A DNA stretch of 8,153 bases from Actinobacteria bacterium 13_2_20CM_68_14 (GCA_001914705.1 MNDB01000078.1:1-8153), one strand, 5' to 3'. Shown: positions 1 through 6,112, counted from the stretch's first letter. Notes: generated from the letters alone by a model not told the origin. Numbers and translations: made by a program.

Positions 1-323
1 TCCTCGCGGTCGACGAGATCAGGGCCGCCGTCGAGCGACGGCGCGAGCGCGTCGTCGCCGTCAGCCCGCTGATCGGGGGCCGCGCCGTCAAGGGGCCGGC
101 CGAGGCGATGTTCCAGAGCCTCGCCGGCGGGACCGGCGCCGCCCAAGTAACAGACTGTTACAAGGGCCTGATCGGCGCGCTCGTCATTGACGAGGCCGAT
201 GCGGACGATGCGGCGGCGGTCGCCGAACGTGGCGTGCGGCCGCTCGTCACCCGCACGCTGATGTCCGAGGCGGAGGCGAGACAGGCACTCGTCGAGACCG
301 TTCTCGGGCTCGTCCCTGCATGA
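1..323 (+). CDS. cofD: 2-phospho-L-lactate transferase (CofD/FbiA), C-terminal part
   Basis: The upstream part of this gene lies outside the window; the open frame runs from base 3 and ends with TGA at 321-323, leaving about 106 residues. The visible part carries a typical CofD C-terminus: the stretch AVSPLIGGRAVKGPAE, then a helix leading to LIGALVIDEADAD, the conserved region before the end of the family. CofD transfers a phospholactyl (or phosphoenolpyruvyl) group to the deazaflavin Fo, making dehydro-F420-0 or F420-0 in the cytoplasm. The stop overlaps the start of the next gene (ATGA), so the two are probably translationally coupled, and the next two genes are also F420 genes. Oddly, codons for QVTDCYKG (about 144-167) coincide with a 15-bp perfect palindrome that recurs at 943-957. 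Identification is firm; only the N-terminal two thirds is missing. Confidence 0.9.
   Translation, partial: LAVDEIRAAVERRRERVVAVSPLIGGRAVKGPAEAMFQSLAGGTGAAQVTDCYKGLIGALVIDEADADDAAAVAERGVRPLVTRTLMSEAEARQALVETVLGLVPA
145..170. repeat. 26-bp palindrome-bearing repeat, copy 1 (inside cofD)
   Basis: Bases 147-161 read GTAACAGACTGTTAC, a perfect palindrome of two 7-bp arms around one base. The palindrome and its flanks (145-170) match 941-966 at 22 of 26 positions. This copy lies inside cofD without breaking the frame, encoding QVTDCYKG. It is AT-richer than the surrounding gene. Nothing in the sequence shows its function; a small dispersed palindromic repeat or a protein binding site are both possible. 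Confidence 0.7.
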
Positions 324-946
324 AAGTCGCGATCCTCGGCGGCACCGGCGCCTTCGGGCGTGCGCTTGCCGCGCGGCTCCGCGACCTCGATTTCGACGTC
401 GCGGTTGGCTCGCGCGAGCATCAGCGGGGCTGGGAACGGGGGGTCGAGCTCGGCGTCCGCGGCGGCAGCAACGAGGAGATCCTCGAGGGCGCCGACCTCG
501 TCATTCTCGCCGTCAAGTCGAACGCCACGATCGACACGGCCCGCGAGCTGAACGTGGCGATCGGGACGACGCCGGTGCTCTGCGTCGCAAGCGACGTCGT
601 CTTCACCGAGCATGGCATCCTGCCCGCCCGTGACGAGCGGTCGTTGGCCGAGGAGCTCGCCGAGACGATCGAGGCGCCGGTCGCCTCGGGCCTGCAGTCG
701 GTCTCCGCGATCGATCTCGCCGCGAACGAGTTGCCGGATCAGGACGCTTTGATCTGCGGCGACGACCCGCGCGCGAAGGAGCCCGCGCTCGAGCTCGCGG
801 GCAGGCTCGTGGGCGGCCGCGCTCTCGACGCCGGTCCACTCGCGAACTCGCGGGCGCTCGAGGCGATGACCGCGGTGATCCTGAACGTCAACAAGCAATA
901 CCGGGCTCACGCCGGGCTGAAGCTCACCGGCATTCCCGGTAAGTAA
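320..946 (+). CDS. npdG: F420:NADPH oxidoreductase (NADPH-dependent F420 reductase)
   Basis: A 208-residue protein, close to the usual family length. It opens with a Rossmann nucleotide-binding loop, AILGGTGAFG (residues 4-13), followed by GSRE at about 30-33, where family members contact the NADP 2'-phosphate. The segment LVILAVKSNAT (about 60-70) and the C-terminal NVNKQYRAHAGLKLTGI fit the Fno/NpdG family. It exchanges hydride between F420 and NADP in the cytoplasm, linking the F420 pool to NADPH. The ATG overlaps the cofD stop by 4 nt, and it sits between cofD and cofE, so an operon with F420 synthesis is likely. The last codon and the TAA stop fall inside the second copy of the palindromic repeat (941-966), so that repeat may have set the present C-terminus (GIPGK). 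Confidence 0.92.
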   Translation: MKVAILGGTGAFGRALAARLRDLDFDVAVGSREHQRGWERGVELGVRGGSNEEILEGADLVILAVKSNATIDTARELNVAIGTTPVLCVASDVVFTEHGILPARDERSLAEELAETIEAPVASGLQSVSAIDLAANELPDQDALICGDDPRAKEPALELAGRLVGGRALDAGPLANSRALEAMTAVILNVNKQYRAHAGLKLTGIPGK

Positions 947-966
947 CAGTCTGTTGCAAAGTCCTG
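941..966. repeat. 26-bp palindrome-bearing repeat, copy 2 (npdG/cofE junction)
   Basis: Bases 943-957 read GTAACAGTCTGTTGC, the copy-1 palindrome with a different centre base and one arm mismatch. The whole 26-bp unit matches copy 1 in the same orientation at 22 of 26 positions. It supplies the final lysine codon and TAA stop of npdG and contains the TTG (954-956) that is a candidate start for cofE. Confidence 0.7.
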
Positions 967-1694
967 GCGGCGAGCTGCGCGTGATCCCGGTTAGGGGGCT
1001 GCCCGAAGTGCGGGAAGGAGACGATCTCGCCGAGCTGATCGCCGCCGCGGCCGACCTCGAGGACGGCGACGTGGTCGTCGTCGCGCACAAGGTCGTTTCC
1101 AAAGCCGAGGGACGCGTCGTCCGGCTGGCCGAGGTCGAGCCCTCAGCCCAGGCGCGCGACCTGGCGGCGGACGAGGATCCCCGCCGGCTCGAAGTGATCC
1201 TGCGCGAGAGCGCGCGAATCGTCCGGACGCGCCCGCCGCTCGTGATCGCCGAGACGCGTCACGGCTTCGTCTGTGCCTCCGCCGGGGTCGACGCCTCGAA
1301 CGCGCCGGAGGCAGACACGGTCGTCCTCCTGCCCGAGGATCCCGACGCCTCAGCAGCCCGGCTACGCGACCGCTTGCGGGAGCTCACCGGCGCGGACGTC
1401 GCCGTGATCGTCAGCGACTCCTTCGGCCGTGCCTGGCGCCAGGGGACGACCGACGTCGCGATCGGCTGCGCCGGGCTCCGGCCGCTCCTCGACTTCCACG
1501 GCGAGCGCGACGCCGCCGGTTACGAGTTGCACGCGACCGTGATCGCAGTCGCCGACGAGCTCGCCGGTGCGGCGGAGCTGGTCAAGGGCAAGCTGGACGG
1601 TGTGCCTGTGGCCGTCGTGCGAGGTTTCGATCGGCGGGGGGAGGGCACGGCCCGAGAAGTCGTGATGCCTCCCGAGCGAGACCTCTTTCGGTGA
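954..1694 (+). CDS. cofE: Coenzyme F420 gamma-glutamyl ligase (CofE)
   Basis: A protein of about 246 residues that adds L-glutamate residues to F420-0 through GTP-dependent gamma-linkages. Clear family signatures are VIPVRGLPEVREGDDL near the N-terminus, VVVAHKVVSKAEGRVV (about 40-55), and DSFGRAWRQGTTDVAIGCAG (about 154-173), which carries metal/GTP-site residues of the fold. The length fits a free-standing CofE, not the longer two-domain FbiB of mycobacteria. The start is uncertain. TTG at 954 follows the npdG stop by 7 nt but has no ribosome binding site and lies inside the palindromic repeat. GTG at 981 would remove nine residues and begin close to where family members usually start. The TGA stop overlaps the next GTG by 4 nt. 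Confidence 0.9.
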   Translation: MQSPGGELRVIPVRGLPEVREGDDLAELIAAAADLEDGDVVVVAHKVVSKAEGRVVRLAEVEPSAQARDLAADEDPRRLEVILRESARIVRTRPPLVIAETRHGFVCASAGVDASNAPEADTVVLLPEDPDASAARLRDRLRELTGADVAVIVSDSFGRAWRQGTTDVAIGCAGLRPLLDFHGERDAAGYELHATVIAVADELAGAAELVKGKLDGVPVAVVRGFDRRGEGTAREVVMPPERDLFR

Positions 1695-2152
1695 GCGACG
1701 ACTCGGAGCGTTCGAAGGGCGAGCTCGATCGCGAGCTGATCGAGCTCCTGAACGAGCTCAGGGTCGCGCTGCCGGGTGTGCAGGTGCTGTTCGCCTTTCT
1801 GCTCGCCGTGCCCTTTGCGAACGGCTGGCAACGCGTGACGGACTTTCAGCGGGACGTCTTCTTCGTCGCCTTCCTCTGCACCGCTGCCGCGACGATCCTC
1901 CTGATTGCGCCATCGATCTACCATCGCCTCCGCTGGCGCGAGCACGACAAGGAGCACATGCTCGTGACGGCCAATCGCCTGACTATCGCAGGCTCGGCGT
2001 TCTTGGCCTTCGCGATGATCGCGGTTGTCCTCCTGATCACGGATCTGCTCTTCTCACTCGGGTGGGCGATCGCGGCGACGGCGCTCATCGCGGTCGCCTT
2101 CGGCTGGTTCTGGTACGGCCTTGCGCTGCTCAGGCGCGCCGAACGGGGTTAG
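1691..2152 (+). CDS. DUF6328-type four-helix membrane protein
   Basis: A 153-residue protein of unknown biochemical function. A charged N-terminus (residues 1-25) leads into ELRVALPGVQVLFAFLLAVPF, the hallmark stretch I associate with DUF6328. Four hydrophobic segments follow at about 27-44, 55-77, 97-118 and 124-147, with a basic cytoplasmic-looking tail. The motif IYHRLRWREHDKEHM lies between helices 2 and 3. The GTG start overlaps the cofE stop by 4 nt, so it is cotranslated with the F420 genes, but nothing in it suggests a role in F420 chemistry. Its 3' end overlaps the convergent ureohydrolase gene by 23 bp. Family assignment is from memory of the motif; membrane location is well supported by the sequence. 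Confidence 0.8.
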   Translation: MSDDSERSKGELDRELIELLNELRVALPGVQVLFAFLLAVPFANGWQRVTDFQRDVFFVAFLCTAAATILLIAPSIYHRLRWREHDKEHMLVTANRLTIAGSAFLAFAMIAVVLLITDLLFSLGWAIAATALIAVAFGWFWYGLALLRRAERG

Positions 2153-3110
2153 CGGTACGCCGCAGCGCGATCCCGGTCAGGAGCTCGCGCACGATCCGGT
2201 CGGCGACGAGCGCCGTGATGTCGGCCGACCCCGGCGCGGTCGGGATCACCTCGACGACCTCGGCGCCCACGAGCTCGAGGCTTTCGGCGACCGTGCGGCA
2301 GGCCCAGAGCAGGTCACCGCTCGTCATCCCGCCCGGTTCGGGCGTCCCGGTCCCGGGGGCGAACGCAGGGTCGAGGACGTCGACGTCGACGGTCACGTAG
2401 GTTGGGCCCGCGCCCACGAGGCCGAGCGTCCGCTCGATCACCTCCCGAATTCCGTGCTCCCGCACGTCGTGCATGAAGAAGCTGGTGATGCCGTGCTCCT
2501 CCTGCCACGCGAATTCCTTTGGCCCCGGCCAGTAGCCGCGCAGGCCGATCTGGACGTAGCGCTTCGGGTCGATGTGCCCCTGCTCGACGAGCCGGTACAT
2601 CGGCGTCCCGTGCGAGACCTCGACACCGAAGACCTCCGTGCCGGTGTCCGTATGGGTGTCGAAGTGGACGAGTCCCAGCGGTCCGTGCCTCGCCGCGCAG
2701 GCGCGGATGTCAGGCTCGGCGATCGAGTGGTCGCCGCCGAGCACGAGCGGGATCGCCCCGGCGGAGACGACCTCGCCGACCGTTCGCTCGATCGCCTCGT
2801 GCGTCCGGGCAGCATCGGCCGGGACCACAGGCGCGTCGCCGTAGTCGACCATCCGCAGCTCGGCCATCGCGTCCACCTTCGCCTCGAGGTGCGGCCCCGG
2901 CGGACAGCTGGCCGCGCGAATCGCACGCGGGCCGAAGCGGGCGCCCGGCCGGTCGGAGACGAGGTCGTCCGTCGGCGCCCCGACGATTGCGACGTCAACT
3001 CCCTCGAGCTCGGCCGGGTCCTGGGTGTACGGGAGCGATCCGAATGTGAGCAGGCCCGCGTAATCGGGCTTCTCCCCGTAGCGACGCCAGCGCTCGAGCG
3101 GGTCGATCAC
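2130..3110 (-). CDS. Agmatinase/arginase-family ureohydrolase
   Basis: A 326-residue dinuclear-manganese ureohydrolase that would hydrolyse a guanidino compound to urea and an amine. Metal ligands are all visible: His in GGDHS (125-129), DTHTD (151-155), and two aspartates in VDVDVLDP (241-248). SHGTP (166-170), TGTPEPGG (254-261) and the late EVIP glutamate (about 287) also fit. These resemble agmatinase and guanidino-acid hydrolases more than arginase, but substrate cannot be decided; no speA-like or polyamine gene is nearby. The open frame extends to 3170, but GTG at 3110 is preferred: it begins VIDPLERWRRYGEKPDYAG, a family-like N-terminus, and follows AGGA or a TAGGAT -10 motif by 7 nt. 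It diverges from the hydrolase at 3134 and converges on the DUF6328 gene. Confidence 0.88.
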   Translation of the reverse strand: MIDPLERWRRYGEKPDYAGLLTFGSLPYTQDPAELEGVDVAIVGAPTDDLVSDRPGARFGPRAIRAASCPPGPHLEAKVDAMAELRMVDYGDAPVVPADAARTHEAIERTVGEVVSAGAIPLVLGGDHSIAEPDIRACAARHGPLGLVHFDTHTDTGTEVFGVEVSHGTPMYRLVEQGHIDPKRYVQIGLRGYWPGPKEFAWQEEHGITSFFMHDVREHGIREVIERTLGLVGAGPTYVTVDVDVLDPAFAPGTGTPEPGGMTSGDLLWACRTVAESLELVGAEVVEVIPTAPGSADITALVADRIVRELLTGIALRRTANPVRRA

Positions 3111-3117
3111 GCGGCGA

Positions 3118-3127
3118 ATCCTATGAT
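3118..3127. promoter_or_regulatory. Divergent overlapping -10 motifs, probably leaderless
   Basis: On the plus strand TATGAT (3122-3127) stands 6 nt before the hydrolase GTG at 3134. On the minus strand TAGGAT (3123-3118) stands 7 nt before the ureohydrolase GTG at 3110. At these distances transcription would begin at or next to each start codon, giving leaderless mRNAs. The two motifs overlap by 2 bp. No convincing -35 was found, and each -35 region would lie inside the other gene. The minus-strand AGGA could alternatively act as a weak ribosome binding site. Confidence 0.55.
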
Positions 3128-3133
3128 CGCTCC

Positions 3134-3895
3134 GTGCCGCGAGACAGCGCCGACATCCTCTTCGACCCACCGCCGCCCGCTGCCGACGCGCGACTCGCCT
3201 ATGGCACCGAGCCGAAGCAGTTCGGCGACCTGCGCCTGCCCACCCTCGACCGGCTATTGCCGCTCGCGGTCGTCGTGCACGGCGGTGCGTGGAAGGCGAC
3301 GTACAACCTGATCCACACCGGCCATCTCTGCATCGCCCTTGGGAAGGCCGGGATCGCGACCTGGAACGTCGAGTACCGAAGCCGCGGCGACGTCGACGGC
3401 AAGTGGCCCGGCGCCGGCGTGGACGTGTCCGCCGCGGTGACGTTCGTGGACGAGCTGGTCGAGCGCTACCCGCTCGACCCGGAGCGCGTCGTCCTCGTCG
3501 GCCACTCGGCCGGTGGCCACCTGGCGCTCTGGGCGGCGAAGGCCGCGCAGCTTCCGGTCGTGGCGCTCGCGCCGGTCTCGGACTTGCGCGAGTCGGCTGA
3601 GCGAGTCGGCCCCGACGGCGCCGTCGCCACCTTCATGGGCGGGATGCCCCGAGATCTTCCGGACCGCTACGCGGAAGCCTCGCCTCGCGAGCTGCTCCCA
3701 CTGGGAGTCCGTCAGATCGTCGTGCACGGAACCAAAGACCCGGAGGTGCCCTACGAGATGAGCGAGCGCTACGTCGAGGCCGCCGCAGGCGAAGCCGAGC
3801 TCGTCTCGCTCGAGGGCGCCGCCCACTTCGAGCCGATCGACCCCGAGGCCCGCGAATGGCCTCGCACCGTCGAAGCCGTTCGCGCGTTGCTCTGA
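3134..3895 (+). CDS. Alpha/beta hydrolase (esterase/kynurenine-formamidase-like)
   Basis: A 253-residue serine hydrolase without signal peptide, so probably cytoplasmic. HGGAW (49-53) is the oxyanion-hole motif of the HGG(G/x)W esterase and formamidase group. GHSAGG (123-128) carries the nucleophile Ser125. Asp202 in HGTKDPEVP and His231 in AAHFEPIDP complete the catalytic triad. The fold and size match small carboxylesterases and arylformamidase-like enzymes; the substrate is unknown, and no tryptophan-degradation genes are nearby. GTG at 3134 is the chosen start: it has no ribosome binding site but a TATGAT motif 6 nt upstream, fitting a leaderless transcript. It converges with the cyclic-nucleotide-domain ORF, with only 2 bp between stops. 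Confidence 0.88.
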   Translation: MPRDSADILFDPPPPAADARLAYGTEPKQFGDLRLPTLDRLLPLAVVVHGGAWKATYNLIHTGHLCIALGKAGIATWNVEYRSRGDVDGKWPGAGVDVSAAVTFVDELVERYPLDPERVVLVGHSAGGHLALWAAKAAQLPVVALAPVSDLRESAERVGPDGAVATFMGGMPRDLPDRYAEASPRELLPLGVRQIVVHGTKDPEVPYEMSERYVEAAAGEAELVSLEGAAHFEPIDPEAREWPRTVEAVRALL

Positions 3896-3897
3896 CC

Positions 3898-4299
3898 TCA
3901 GGCGGGCCGCAAGCGCTGCTCGACCACCGCCTCGCCGGCCGCGCGGACGCCCGAGTGCCCGGTCACGGCCGCGAGAAAATCGTCCCGCTCGAGCGCATAG
4001 AGACGTGATCGGGTCGTTGCGATCACGGTCGCGGTGCGGGGGATGTCACGAAGCAGCGCGAGCTCCCCGAAGAAGTCGCCGCGGCGCGCTCTGGCGTGCA
4101 CGCCGTTGGTCACCTCGAGCGCCCCGTCGGCGACCATGTAGAAGCGGTCGCCAGCCTCGCCTGTGCGGATCACGACCTCGCCTGCGCTCACTGGCACCTC
4201 GACGAGCCGGGCGGCCATGTGCTCCTTCGCAGCGATCGACAGCGGTGCGAACATCGGCACTCCCTCGACGATCGCGAGCTCGTCCGCGGGTGGCAGCAT
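3898..4299 (-). CDS. Cyclic-nucleotide-binding domain, likely detached C-terminus of the MFS gene
   Basis: A 133-residue single CAP/CNB-type domain. The beta-roll runs from about residue 14 to 105, with GEVVIRTGEAGDRFYMVADG (40-59). The phosphate-binding cassette FFGELALLRDIPRTATV (76-92) keeps Glu79 and Arg88, the usual ribose and phosphate contacts, so ligand binding looks intact. There is no DNA-binding helix-turn-helix. The ATG at 4299 lacks a ribosome binding site. The same frame continues upstream without a stop through LIVWRQLVRIDRE, which resembles the linker joining MFS and CNB domains in fused actinobacterial transporters. It is therefore probably the severed C-terminal domain of the MFS gene upstream. 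If expressed separately, it may rely on reinitiation after the MFS stop 45 nt earlier. Confidence 0.75.
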   Translation of the reverse strand: MLPPADELAIVEGVPMFAPLSIAAKEHMAARLVEVPVSAGEVVIRTGEAGDRFYMVADGALEVTNGVHARARRGDFFGELALLRDIPRTATVIATTRSRLYALERDDFLAAVTGHSGVRAAGEAVVEQRLRPA

Positions 4300-4343
4300 C
4301 TCGCGATCGATGCGGACGAGTTGCCGCCAGACGATCAGCGTCG

Positions 4344-5486
4344 TCAGCCGACGAGCGCGACGATCCCGGTCGCGGCGACCGAGCCGATCGCGATCGCTCC
4401 CATCGCCAGGCCCCAGACGATCCCGAGCACGCGGGTCAGAACATCGTCGGGTATGACTCGCTGAAGCAAGGTGAACACGGCCACGTCCTCGACGCTGTTG
4501 GCTGCGCCTACCACCGCAAGCAGGAGAAAGGCCACCGCAACGCGAGGCCAGGCCGGGATCAGGGCGATCGGAAGGCCCCAGAAGATGAGCGAGACGCCGA
4601 ACGGCACCGCCAGCTGCCTTCCCTTTAGCGAGAGTGCGCCGAAGGCCCCAACGAGGCCGCCGACCCCGACCGCGGCGGTCAGGTAGCCGACCGCCCCGGC
4701 GCCCGCCCCGAGCACCCGGAAGGCGCCGACTACGATCAGTACGTTCAGGGCGCCGCGCACAAACGATTGCGCTGTGGTCAAGAAAACCAGTAGCCGGGTC
4801 CTCGGCTCGGACACGACGGCGCGGAAGCCGCCGGCAAGCAACTCGCGCGGTCGAGGCATTTCCTCCGGCGCGGTCGCCTGGATGCGGCCTTCGACCTGAA
4901 CGCGCTGGAGCAGACCCGCGGCGACCAGGAGCGCTGCTGCGGCGACCAGAAAAACGACCCCGACGTCGGCAACCGTGACGAGAATGCCCGCCACGAGCGG
5001 GCCGAGGAGCGTGCCGAGACTCTCAAACGTCGAGGTCGCGCCGTTGGAGGCGATCAGCTCTTGCGGAGTCCGGGCAAGCGAGGGCAGGGTTGCCTGGAGA
5101 GCCGGCCTGAAGATCGTCGACGTGACGCCGACGACGGCGGCGAGTGCGAAAACGATCAGCTCGCTGCGGCTGACGAAGTAGGCGGCGGCCGAGCCGCCGA
5201 GCGCGGCCGACCCGGCTAGCGAGACGACAACGAGGAAGCGCTCTCGCCGGAAGCGGTCCCCGAGCGTCGCCGCGAAGGGGGCGACTAGCGCAGCCGGGAG
5301 CATCCGGACGAGGCCGGCGATGCCGACCGCAGAAGCTCCGCCGGTGTTGTAGGCGAAGACTCCGAGCGCGACGAAGTGCGTCCATTCCGCCGCGATCGAG
5401 GCGCCCCACGCGAGCTCCACCCGCCGCAGATTTTCGTTGCGCGCGAGGGCTGCAAGCTCCGAGACCGCTTGCGAGGGCCGTTTCAT
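4344..5486 (-). CDS. MFS-family transporter, apparently truncated at the last helix
   Basis: A 380-residue polytopic membrane protein of the major facilitator superfamily, with many hydrophobic segments and the motif-A-like loop GDRFRRER (76-83) between helices 2 and 3. Bases 5495-5500 give a GGAGGA ribosome binding site 8 nt before the ATG, which decides against the out-of-frame ATG at 5490. Relatives known to me are longer fusions with a C-terminal cyclic-nucleotide-binding domain. Here the protein stops at GIVALVG, where a twelfth helix and linker are expected, and the linker resumes almost at once in the -1 frame. The next ORF is the missing domain. A deletion with frameshift is the simplest reading, so the transporter may be damaged. 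Substrate is unknown; EntS-like efflux is a possibility only. Confidence 0.82.
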   Translation of the reverse strand: MKRPSQAVSELAALARNENLRRVELAWGASIAAEWTHFVALGVFAYNTGGASAVGIAGLVRMLPAALVAPFAATLGDRFRRERFLVVVSLAGSAALGGSAAAYFVSRSELIVFALAAVVGVTSTIFRPALQATLPSLARTPQELIASNGATSTFESLGTLLGPLVAGILVTVADVGVVFLVAAAALLVAAGLLQRVQVEGRIQATAPEEMPRPRELLAGGFRAVVSEPRTRLLVFLTTAQSFVRGALNVLIVVGAFRVLGAGAGAVGYLTAAVGVGGLVGAFGALSLKGRQLAVPFGVSLIFWGLPIALIPAWPRVAVAFLLLAVVGAANSVEDVAVFTLLQRVIPDDVLTRVLGIVWGLAMGAIAIGSVAATGIVALVG

Positions 5487-5494
5487 CCATCGAT

Positions 5495-5500
5495 TCCTCC
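5495..5500 (-). promoter_or_regulatory. Ribosome binding site of the MFS gene
   Basis: The minus strand reads GGAGGA with 8 nt to the ATG at 5486. A competing ATG four bases upstream, out of frame, would have only 4 nt spacing. This is one of the few strong Shine-Dalgarno sites in the window. Confidence 0.75.
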
Positions 5501-5537
5501 ACCGGACGGCGAAAAAGTCAACCCGTGCGGCGTGGAA

Positions 5538-5577
5538 GCGCCGGAACAGCCCCGAATACCTGGGGCCGTTCCGGCGC
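5538..5577 (-). terminator. Strong hairpin after the secreted-repeat gene
   Basis: Bases 5538-5553 pair with 5562-5577 around an 8-nt loop. Fifteen of 16 positions are Watson-Crick. The remaining one (5548/5567) is A-C in a plus-strand RNA but U-G in a minus-strand RNA, so the stem is continuous only on the minus strand. It starts 8 bp past the TAG of the secreted-repeat gene and precedes the MFS gene. The run of five T's downstream (minus strand, 5512-5516) is too distant for a classical U-tract, so termination or 3'-end protection is inferred from position. Confidence 0.7.
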
Positions 5578-5585
5578 GGCCCGGC

Positions 5586-6092
5586 CTACGGGTAGGTGTA
5601 GGTCGGGGGCGGAGCGGTGGTCGTCGGCGAGGTCGTCGACGTTTGCGCCCTCCCGACGGTCACAACCCGCCAGGTGCCGACGTCCTTGAAGCCGTTGCCC
5701 TTGATGTCGCCACGCTTGAGGTCTTTCACGAACCGGTAGAGCGGCGCGCCCCGGTAAGTGACCTGGATCTTCCCGGTCGGCCGCTTGACCGTGCCCAGCC
5801 CGGTGACGCCGGTTGGCTTCGTCCCCTTCGGGACGAGCAGCGGCTTCCAGAGGGAGAGGCACGCAGCGTTCGTGCAGATGAACTTGCCGTGCCGCTCGAC
5901 GCTGAGCGAATAGAGCGACAGGCCGCGCAGGTTGACCAAGATCGTCCTGCCGAGGGCCTTGTTCTTCGCCGTCATCACGACGCGCGTGGTACCTGCACCG
6001 CTTGCATTGACCGCGTAGAAGGCGGCGAGGAGTCCCGCCACCAAGGCTGCCGCGAGGAGCACTCCGCGGCCGAGCGTCGTAGTCCTATTCAT
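5586..6092 (-). CDS. Secreted protein with two COG4315-type 'secreted repeat' units
   Basis: A 168-residue exported protein. A basic start and hydrophobic stretch (about 9-30) form a signal peptide or membrane anchor; there is no lipobox cysteine, unlike many relatives annotated as lipoproteins. Repeat 1 (about 47-90) has LGRTILVNLRGLSLYSL then Cys73 and Cys78 before LSLWKPLLVP, the G-x-x-LY...C...C...W-P-L pattern of Lipoprotein_15/COG4315. Repeat 2 (about 108-144), with YRGAPLYRFVKD and a terminal GTWRVV, lacks the cysteines. A Thr/Pro-rich tail (about 150-168) ends TYTYP. The function of the family is unknown. AGGAGG 4 nt before the ATG is a strong ribosome binding site. The gene stands alone, followed by a hairpin, and diverges from the GFA gene. 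Confidence 0.85.
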   Translation of the reverse strand: MNRTTTLGRGVLLAAALVAGLLAAFYAVNASGAGTTRVVMTAKNKALGRTILVNLRGLSLYSLSVERHGKFICTNAACLSLWKPLLVPKGTKPTGVTGLGTVKRPTGKIQVTYRGAPLYRFVKDLKRGDIKGNGFKDVGTWRVVTVGRAQTSTTSPTTTAPPPTYTYP

Positions 6093-6096
6093 CGGA

Positions 6097-6112
6097 CCTC
6101 CTAAGAGAGGAG
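6097..6112 (-). promoter_or_regulatory. Ribosome binding site within a small hairpin
   Basis: The minus strand reads CTCCTCTCTTAGGAGG, just before TCCG and the ATG at 6092. AGGAGG is a near-perfect anti-16S match. The preceding CTCCT can pair with AGGAG across a 5-nt loop, which could partly hide the site. The stem is only 5 bp, so regulation is a weak inference. Confidence 0.5.

Noticed and set aside
158..1102. Open frame of 314 codons on the minus strand
   Set aside because: It lies antisense to cofD, npdG and cofE, all recognisable proteins. Its translation is Arg/Ala-rich without family features, as expected of GC-rich shadow frames.
2121..3311. Open frame of 396 codons on the plus strand
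   Set aside because: It is antisense to the ureohydrolase, whose full set of metal-binding motifs proves the minus-strand reading. The plus translation shows no coherent domain.
4266..4350. Programmed -1 frameshift joining MFS and the cyclic-nucleotide domain
   Set aside because: No slippery heptamer precedes the MFS stop, and residues of the last helix appear to be missing, so a deletion explains the sequence better.
5510..5516. Minus-strand TTGAC followed by a T-run, read as a -35 box or terminator tract for the MFS region
   Set aside because: No TANNNT-like -10 lies at a proper distance before the MFS start. The T-run is also more than 20 nt from the hairpin stem, too far for a standard intrinsic terminator.
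5376..6104. Plus-strand open frame of 242 codons
   Set aside because: It shadows the secreted-repeat gene and the start of the MFS gene, both with strong ribosome binding sites on the minus strand.
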